NCBI GenBank assembly: GCA_035644895.1
Contig: DASQNQ010000179.1
Span: 1-11,528 of the forward strand
Length of the DNA stretch: 11,528 nucleotides
Reading direction: 5' to 3'
Origin: Falsiroseomonas sp035644895
GTDB taxonomy: Bacteria > Pseudomonadota > Alphaproteobacteria > Acetobacterales > Acetobacteraceae
Part shown: positions 6,686-11,528 of the stretch, piece by piece
How the letters are laid out: every line of letters begins with the position of its first letter
Numbering within the stretch: the first letter of the stretch is position 1
The notes under the pieces: generated by a model
What the model was told of the DNA's origin: nothing
The model's input: the letters and a program-made list of their open reading frames with translations, nothing else
Database searches by the model: none
Made by a program: the position numbers and the translations under genes

Positions 6686-7569
6686 TCCTCCGTCCGGGCA
6701 GCACGCCATGCAACGCCATGTCCGTGGACGTGGAGGACTGGTTCCAGGTCCAGAACTACGCCCATGTCATCGGCCGCGACACCTGGGATGCGCGCGAGAG
6801 GCGGGTCGAGGCGAACACGCAGCGCGTGCTCGACCTCTTCGAGGCCGCCGGCGTGCGCGCCACCTTCTTCACCCTCGGCTGGGTGGCCGAACGGCACCCG
6901 GCGCTGGTTCGCCGCATCGTCGCCGGGGGGCATGAGCTGGCCAGCCACGGTCACGGGCACGAGCAGGTCTTCGCCCTTGGGCCCATGCGCTTCCGCGAGG
7001 ATCTTCGCCGCGCCAAGGGTGTGCTGGAGGATGCCGGCGGCGTCCCTGTCACCGGCTACCGCGCACCGACCTTCTCGCTCAGCCCGACGCGCACCGAGTG
7101 GGCCTATGCCATCCTTGCGGAGACCGGGCACCGCTATAGCTCCTCCGTCTTTCCCGGGCGGCACGCCGGCGCGGCGGATGCGCGCTCCGGCCCGTGGCGC
7201 CCCTTCGGCGGGCCGGTGCTTGAGCTGCCGATGACCGTGCTGCGCCTAGCCGGCCGGGCGCTGCCGGTCTCGGGCGGGGGCTGGTTCCGCATGACCCCGC
7301 AGGCGCTGTTCTTCGCCGCGCTGCGCCGGGTGAATGCGCAAGGCCGCCGCGGCGTCTTCTACTTCCACCCCTGGGAGATCGACCCGCTGCAGCCGCGCGT
7401 CGCCGGGATGAGCTGGTTGCAGCGCCGCAAGCACCACACCGGCCTGTCCGCCATGGCAGACAGGCTGGCAGCGCTGCTCGATCCAGGGGCGGGCTTTGCC
7501 TGGGGGCGGATGGACGCCGTCTTCGCGGAGGAAATCGGCTCCGCCGCGCCCGCGGCACTTGCCGCCTGA
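6682..7569 (+). CDS. XrtA-system polysaccharide deacetylase (NodB fold, DUF3473 C-terminus)
   Basis: A 295-residue enzyme expected to remove N-acetyl (or O-acetyl) groups from the EPS. The NodB motifs are visible: motif 1 SVDVEDWF with Asp16 and Asp19; motif 2 SHGHGH with metal-ligand candidates His89 and His93; motif 3 GYRAPTFS with Arg127. The C-terminal third (FHPWEIDPLQPR, His229, then WLQRRKHHTGL) matches the DUF3473 extension typical of the PEP-CTERM-associated subfamily. There is no signal peptide, so it probably acts in the cytoplasm on precursors, as seen for this subfamily. The start is ATG 6682, overlapping the ATPase stop as ATGA; reading further upstream in this frame only runs through the ATPase gene. 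An alternative ATG at 6718 (Met13) would still keep motif 1. Confidence 0.93.
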   Translation: MILRPGSTPCNAMSVDVEDWFQVQNYAHVIGRDTWDARERRVEANTQRVLDLFEAAGVRATFFTLGWVAERHPALVRRIVAGGHELASHGHGHEQVFALGPMRFREDLRRAKGVLEDAGGVPVTGYRAPTFSLSPTRTEWAYAILAETGHRYSSSVFPGRHAGAADARSGPWRPFGGPVLELPMTVLRLAGRALPVSGGGWFRMTPQALFFAALRRVNAQGRRGVFYFHPWEIDPLQPRVAGMSWLQRRKHHTGLSAMADRLAALLDPGAGFAWGRMDAVFAEEIGSAAPAALAA

Positions 7570-7577
7570 GGGGTGTC

Positions 7578-8624
7578 ATGGCCGTCCGGATCCGCGAACT
7601 CGACGAGGCTGCCGCGCCTGCCTGGGACGCCTTCGTCCGCGCCACCCCGGCCGCGACCTTCTTCCACCTGAGCGCCTGGGCGCGGGTGATCCGGGAGGCC
7701 TTCGGCCATCCGACCCTCTATGCCTATGCCGAGCAGGACGGCGCCGTCACCGGCGTGCTCCCGCTGGCACGCATGCGGACGCGGCTGTTCGGCGACAGCC
7801 TCGCCTCCACGCCGTTCTGCGTCTACGGCGGTGCCGTGGCCGCGACGGAGGAGGCGCGCGCGGCGCTCGAGGCGCATGCGGTCGCCCTCCAGGCGCGCAT
7901 GGGCGTGCCCGTGCTGGAGTACCGGCGGCTGGACGCGGCGGATCCAGGTTGGGTCGGGCGTCCGCCCCTTTACTACACCTTCCGCAAGCCGATCGTGCTG
8001 ACGGCGGACGACGAGAAGGACATGCAGAGGAACATCCCGCGCAAGCAGCGGGCGGAGGTGCGGGCGGCGATCGGCAAGCACGGGCTCACCTCGGTCAGCG
8101 ACAGCGACACGGACCGGCTGCACCGTCTCTATGCCGAGAGCGTGCGCAACCTGGGCAGCCCCGTCTTCCCGCGCCGCTACTTCCGCCTGCTGGCCCAGGC
8201 CTTCCCGGGCGAGCACGACGTGACCACGGTGCTGCACGGCGGCCGCCCGGTGGCCGCGGTCCTGAACTTCCATTTCCGGGACCAGGTGCTCCCCTACTAT
8301 GGCGGCGGTACGGCCGAGGCGCGCGCGGTTTCCGCCAACGACTTCATGTATTGGGAGGTGATGCGCCGCGCGGGGCGGGAGCGGGGCGCGACCCTGTTCG
8401 ACTTCGGCCGCAGCAAGGCGGGCACGGGCGCCTTCCGGTACAAGCGGAACTGGGGGTTCGAGGAGCAGCCGCTCCACTACTGCTACCGCCTCACGCCCGG
8501 CGCGCGGATCCCGGACAACAACCCGAACAACCCAAAGTACCGCCTGTTCATCGCTGCCTGGAAGCGGCTGCCCCTGCCGGTCGCCAACCTGCTCGGCCCG
8601 ATGCTGGTCAGGGGCTTGGGTTGA
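7578..8624 (+). CDS. FemAB-family XrtA/PEP-CTERM-associated transferase (GNAT fold)
   Basis: A 348-residue soluble protein resembling FemAB/peptidoglycan-bridge aminoacyltransferases and TIGR03019. Family landmarks are FFHLSAWARVIREAFGHPTL near residue 30, an acceptor-domain GVLPLARMRTRLFGDSLAS segment near 60, RNIPRKQRAEVRAA at about 150, the C-terminal GNAT-like stretch NFHFRDQVLPYYGGG, and FDFGRSKAGTGAFRYKRNWG near 275. The C-terminal half therefore carries the acyltransferase core. It probably attaches an acyl or aminoacyl group to an EPS precursor or a cell-wall acceptor; the substrate is unknown. It starts 8 nt after the deacetylase with a strong GAGGGG Shine-Dalgarno (7568-7573), and ends 13 nt before the sugar transferase. 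Assignment to the family is firm; the chemistry is inferred. Confidence 0.9.
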   Translation: MAVRIRELDEAAAPAWDAFVRATPAATFFHLSAWARVIREAFGHPTLYAYAEQDGAVTGVLPLARMRTRLFGDSLASTPFCVYGGAVAATEEARAALEAHAVALQARMGVPVLEYRRLDAADPGWVGRPPLYYTFRKPIVLTADDEKDMQRNIPRKQRAEVRAAIGKHGLTSVSDSDTDRLHRLYAESVRNLGSPVFPRRYFRLLAQAFPGEHDVTTVLHGGRPVAAVLNFHFRDQVLPYYGGGTAEARAVSANDFMYWEVMRRAGRERGATLFDFGRSKAGTGAFRYKRNWGFEEQPLHYCYRLTPGARIPDNNPNNPKYRLFIAAWKRLPLPVANLLGPMLVRGLG

Positions 8625-8637
8625 GGCGCTCCTGACG

Positions 8638-9900
8638 ATGCCGCGCCTCCTCTTCCTCGCGCACCGGCTGCCCTATCCGCCGGACAAGGGCGAGAAGATC
8701 CGCGCCTGGCACATGCTGGACCACCTCGCGCGGCGGTGGGAGGTGGAGCTTGGATGCCTGGTGGACGACCCCGCCGACCTGGCCCACCTGCCGGTGCTGC
8801 GGGCGCGCTGCGCCGCGGTGGAGGCGCGTCCGGTGGGTCGCCGCACCCAGATGGGACGCGCGCTGCTCCACCTGCGCCCAGGCCGCCCCCTGACCCGGGG
8901 CTGGTTCCACGAGCCGGGGCTGGCCGCCTGGGTGCGGGCGGGCCTGGCCGCGGGGCGCTGGGATGCCGCCTTCGCCTACTCCTCCGCAATGGCGCCCTAC
9001 CTCATGGGGCCGGAGGCCGGGCGTGCGGGGCTGCGCCGGGTGCTCGACATGGTGGACGTCGACTCCGAGAAGTGGCGCGCCTATGCCGGAGCCGCGAGGG
9101 CGCCGATGCGCCTCGTCTGGGCGCGTGAGGCCCGGACCCTTCTGTGCCTCGAGCGGCAGGCGGCGCGCGCCTTCGACCGCAGCCTGTTCGTCTCGCGGGC
9201 CGAGGCGGAGCTCTTCGCCCGGCTCGCACCGGAGAGCGCGGGGCGGCTGGGCTGGGTGGACAACGGCGTGGACGTGGCGCGCTTCGACCCGTCCCAACCC
9301 CGTCCCGATCCCTATCCGGACGCGGCGCCCGCCATCGTCTTCACCGGCACGATGAGCTACCGGCCGAATGTCGAGGCGGTGACCTGGTTCGCCGAGGCCG
9401 TGCTCCCCCTGCTCCGCGGCCGCGACCCGGCGCCGCGCTTCGTCGTGGTGGGCGCCAACCCGGCACCCGCCGTGCGGGCGCTGGCCGCGCAGCCGGACGT
9501 GGTGGTGACCGGCACGGTTCCGGATGTCCGGCCCTATCTGGCGCATGCCGCCGTCGTCGTCGCCCCGCTCCGCATCGCGCGCGGCATCCAGAACAAGGTG
9601 TTGGAGGCGATGGCCATGGCCCGCCCCGTGGTGGCCTCGCCCGAGGCCTTCGAGGGGGTGCGCGCGACGCCCGGCCGCGACCTGCTCGTGGCATCCGGCG
9701 CGGCGGAAACCGCGGCGCGCATCGCCGAGGTGCTGGACGGCGCGCATCCCGGGCTGGGGGCTGCAGGCCGGGCCGCGGTCGCGGCGGGGCACGATTGGAG
9801 CGCGACGCTGCGCGAGCTCGATGCCGCGCTGGACGGTGGGGCCGGCGGGCAGGGGTGGCCTGCGCACGTCCCCGTCGAGGCCGCGGAGGGCGTCCGATGA
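8638..9900 (+). CDS. XrtA/PEP-CTERM-system sugar transferase (GT4-like, TIGR03087-like)
   Basis: A 420-residue GT-B glycosyltransferase that probably adds a sugar to the lipid-linked EPS precursor at the inner face of the membrane. The N-terminal domain opens with LLFLAHRLPYPPDKGEKIRA, the signature of this subfamily (acceptor side with a PPDKGEK loop). A linker region around VDVDSEKWRAYA follows. The C-terminal Rossmann domain contains VFTGTMSYRPNVEAVTWFAE, VVVGANPAP, VTGTVPDVRPYL, and the donor-binding block APLRIARGIQNKVLEAMAMA, then PVVASPEAFEG (residues about 310-345), matching the GT4 EX7E-like region. No membrane segment is visible. The Shine-Dalgarno (GAGGCG, 8623-8628) is somewhat distant. 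The stop overlaps an ATG as ATGA at 9897-9900, which opens the possible small ORF before xrtA. Confidence 0.92.
   Translation: MPRLLFLAHRLPYPPDKGEKIRAWHMLDHLARRWEVELGCLVDDPADLAHLPVLRARCAAVEARPVGRRTQMGRALLHLRPGRPLTRGWFHEPGLAAWVRAGLAAGRWDAAFAYSSAMAPYLMGPEAGRAGLRRVLDMVDVDSEKWRAYAGAARAPMRLVWAREARTLLCLERQAARAFDRSLFVSRAEAELFARLAPESAGRLGWVDNGVDVARFDPSQPRPDPYPDAAPAIVFTGTMSYRPNVEAVTWFAEAVLPLLRGRDPAPRFVVVGANPAPAVRALAAQPDVVVTGTVPDVRPYLAHAAVVVAPLRIARGIQNKVLEAMAMARPVVASPEAFEGVRATPGRDLLVASGAAETAARIAEVLDGAHPGLGAAGRAAVAAGHDWSATLRELDAALDGGAGGQGWPAHVPVEAAEGVR
9885..9890 (+). promoter_or_regulatory. Shine-Dalgarno inside the end of the sugar transferase gene
   Basis: GGAGGG lies 6 nt before ATG 9897, an almost ideal ribosome binding site located within the last codons of the sugar transferase. 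It supports translation of the small ORF 9897-10064, or re-initiation toward xrtA. Confidence 0.4.
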
Positions 9901-10064
9901 CTCCGGCCCGCTCGTCGCAGGCCCCGCTCCGGCCGGCCCAGCCTCCCGGATGTGCCGGTGAGGTGCCCGGTGCATGGGGCGCTGCTTTCATCCGGATCGG
10001 GATCGCGGCATCGTTCGCGGCCGGCCACGGCCGGGCCATGAGGCGGAGGAGCTGCGCGCCGTGA
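9897..10064 (+). CDS. Possible 55-residue small ORF coupling the sugar transferase to xrtA
   Basis: ATG 9897 overlaps the transferase stop (ATGA), and the ORF's TGA at 10062-10064 overlaps the GTG start of xrtA (GTGA), so it fills the 160-nt gap exactly. GGAGGG is 6 nt upstream of the ATG. The peptide is rich in A, R, G and P (starts MTPARSSQAPLRPAQPPGCA, ends RAMRRRSCAP) with a short hydrophobic stretch (AAFIRIGIAASFAAG). It has no recognisable domain. Its frame is also open through the overlapping transferase (from 9144), as high-GC shadow frames often are, so it may be a chance ORF. If translated, it may serve as a coupling leader rather than a functional protein. No function is assigned. 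Confidence 0.3.
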   Translation: MTPARSSQAPLRPAQPPGCAGEVPGAWGAAFIRIGIAASFAAGHGRAMRRRSCAP

Positions 10065-11528
10065 ACGCGATCGACCGGCGGATCGCCCCGTCCACCCGGC
10101 CCGCCGCTGCCCATTGGGGGCCAGCCCTGGGCATGCTGGGCCTCGTCCTCGCGGCCTTCGGCCTGATCTTCGCCACGGAGATCCTCGCCGCCATCCGGTC
10201 CTGGACCAGCAACGCCGCTTACACCCATTGCTGGCTGGTGCTGCCGATCGCCGCCTGGCTCGCCTGGCAGCGCCAGCACCGGCTGGCGGGACTGGCGCCC
10301 GAGCCGCTGCCGACCGCGGCGCTTCTCGCCATCCCGGTGGCGCTGGCCTGGTTCGCAGCGGAGCGGCTCGGCCTGCTTGAGGTCCGCCAGCTCGCCGCGA
10401 TGGCGATGCTCTGGGCGGCGGTGCTTGCGCTGCTAGGCTGGCGGGTGTGCCGCGCCATGGCGGCCCCGCTGGTCTACCTCGTGTTCCTGGTGCCCTTCGG
10501 CGCCTTCACCACGCCCCTGCTGCAGGACGTCACGGCCTGGCTGATGGAGATCGCGATGCGGGCCTGGGGCATCAGCTACTGGCGCGACGGGCTGCTGATC
10601 GAAACCCGGGCCGGCCTGTTCCATGTCGCCGAGGCCTGCGCGGGCCTGCGCTTCCTCATCGCCGCGCTCGCTTTCGGCGCGCTCTATGCGTTCACCATGT
10701 TCCGCAGCACCGGCCGGCGCCTGCTGGTGATGGTGCTGGCGGTGACGGTGCCGGTGCTGGCGAACGGCATCCGGGCGTTCGGCATTGTCGCCGCCGCCCA
10801 GTACATCGGCAGCGCCGAGGCGGCGGCCGCGGACCACCTGATCTACGGCTGGGGCTTCTTCTCGGCGGTGATGCTTCTGCTGATCCTGGCCGGCTTGCCC
10901 TTCCGGGAGGACCGCCGGCCGGAGCGCCCGGCGGCCCCGCCTGCCCAGCCGGCGCGCGCACCGCGCCCAGCCGCGCTGGCCGGGGCGTCGGCCCTCGCGG
11001 TCGGCTTGGCGGCAGCCGGTCCGACGCTGGCATCCGCGTTGGACAGTCTGGCGGGCGCGCCACGCGAGGTGCAGCCGCTCCTCCTGGCTGCGCCGCCAGG
11101 GTGCGCGGCCGCGGGCTCCGGCACGCTGCGGTGCGGCACGGCAACGGTGCGGGCGCGCATGGTGGTCTTTCCGGATCGCGTCACCTGGGCGCCGGTGGCG
11201 GCCGAGCGGCGGCGCGCGCATGCTGGGGGCAGCGACGAGGACACCCTCTTCACCGTGTCGCAGCCGGGCGTGGTGACTTGGCAGGGCCGCGAATACGACA
11301 GCGGCGAGGGTGCGGGCGCGACGGCAGTCTGGATCGGCGGCCGCCCGGCCGGCGGCCTGCGCGGGCGCGTCGAGCAGGCCCTGGCCAGCGTGACGGGCGG
11401 CAAGGGCAGGCCGGTGGTGGCTGTGGTGTTGGTGCAGTCCGATGGCGACGCCGCGGCCCCCCGCGCCGCCGGTGCGACGCTCCGCGCAGTACTGGAGGCG
11501 CAGGGGCCGGCGCTGGTGGCTCAGGCCG
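10061..11528 (+). CDS. xrtA: Exosortase A with fused EpsI-like C-terminal domain (3' end outside the window)
   Basis: An inner-membrane cysteine transpeptidase-like enzyme that recognises and processes C-terminal PEP-CTERM signals of exported proteins. 489 codons are visible without a stop. About eight hydrophobic segments span residues 22-282. The exosortase catalytic residues are all present: Cys193 (EACAGLRF), Arg238 (NGIRAFG) and His259 (AADHLIYGWGFF). A Pro/Ala/Arg linker (about 285-303) and another hydrophobic segment (about 304-330) lead to a periplasmic EpsI-like domain, supported mainly by its end (VWIGGRPAGGLRGRVEQAL), with Cys348 and Cys358 ten residues apart. GTG 10061 is chosen because GGAGGA lies about 10 nt upstream and the resulting N-terminal tail is of normal length. 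An in-frame ATG at 9974 would add 29 charged residues and is a weaker alternative. The gene follows the EPS operon, as expected for XrtA. Confidence 0.92.
   Translation, partial: MNAIDRRIAPSTRPAAAHWGPALGMLGLVLAAFGLIFATEILAAIRSWTSNAAYTHCWLVLPIAAWLAWQRQHRLAGLAPEPLPTAALLAIPVALAWFAAERLGLLEVRQLAAMAMLWAAVLALLGWRVCRAMAAPLVYLVFLVPFGAFTTPLLQDVTAWLMEIAMRAWGISYWRDGLLIETRAGLFHVAEACAGLRFLIAALAFGALYAFTMFRSTGRRLLVMVLAVTVPVLANGIRAFGIVAAAQYIGSAEAAAADHLIYGWGFFSAVMLLLILAGLPFREDRRPERPAAPPAQPARAPRPAALAGASALAVGLAAAGPTLASALDSLAGAPREVQPLLLAAPPGCAAAGSGTLRCGTATVRARMVVFPDRVTWAPVAAERRRAHAGGSDEDTLFTVSQPGVVTWQGREYDSGEGAGATAVWIGGRPAGGLRGRVEQALASVTGGKGRPVVAVVLVQSDGDAAAPRAAGATLRAVLEAQGPALVAQA

Noticed and set aside
10017..10034. 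CGGCCG-GCCA-CGGCCG stem-loop before xrtA as an attenuator or terminator
   Set aside because: Only 6 bp, no T run and inside an expected operon; likely a product of base composition.
1..11528. CRISPR arrays, tRNA or rRNA genes, insertion sequences and attachment sites
   Set aside because: No regularly spaced repeats, no tRNA or rRNA-like segment, no transposase or integrase reading frame and no long terminal repeats were seen.

Overview
This window carries most of an exosortase A (XrtA)/PEP-CTERM-linked exopolysaccharide (EPS) locus. The DNA is very GC-rich, with codon third positions mostly G or C. The XrtA-type gene set, with an EpsI-like domain fused to the exosortase, fits a high-GC alphaproteobacterium. 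A Rhodospirillales/Acetobacteraceae member such as a Roseomonas relative is my guess; the window has no rRNA or other marker gene to settle it.

Layout. At the left edge (1-75, minus strand) is the first 25 codons of a divergent gene encoding a secretion signal peptide. A near-consensus sigma-54 (-24/-12) promoter at 134-148 points at it. A leader of nearly 890 bp (76-962) follows, without a convincing gene. From 963 to the right edge, all genes lie on the plus strand, abutting or overlapping (GTGA and ATGA junctions), and look like one operon: (1) outer-membrane polysaccharide export lipoprotein, 963-1589; (2) Wzz-like chain-length determinant, 1594-3144; (3) BY-type tyrosine autokinase, 3141-4034; (4) outer-membrane beta-barrel protein, 4039-5682; (5) ExeA-like AAA ATPase, 5693-6685; (6) NodB-type polysaccharide deacetylase with a DUF3473-like C-terminus, 6682-7569; (7) FemAB/GNAT-like transferase, 7578-8624; (8) glycosyltransferase family 4-like sugar transferase, 8638-9900; (9) exosortase A with an EpsI-like C-terminal domain, 10061 to beyond the right edge. 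A possible 55-codon ORF (9897-10064) bridges genes 8 and 9.

How they fit together. The sugar transferase, deacetylase and FemAB-like enzyme would help build and modify an EPS. The chain-length protein and tyrosine kinase would control its polymerisation, and the lipoprotein and beta-barrel would carry it across the outer membrane. XrtA is an inner-membrane cysteine transpeptidase-like enzyme that processes PEP-CTERM proteins exported by Sec. The divergent gene is a natural candidate for such a substrate or for another exported partner, because sigma-54 promoters are a known feature of PEP-CTERM regulons controlled by PrsK/PrsR. Its C-terminus lies outside the window, so this link is a hypothesis.

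The gene set itself is a known system, not a new one. The points most worth following are the sigma-54 promoter with its signal-peptide gene, the tightly coupled mini-ORF before xrtA, and the divergent cysteine-containing C-terminal domain of XrtA.
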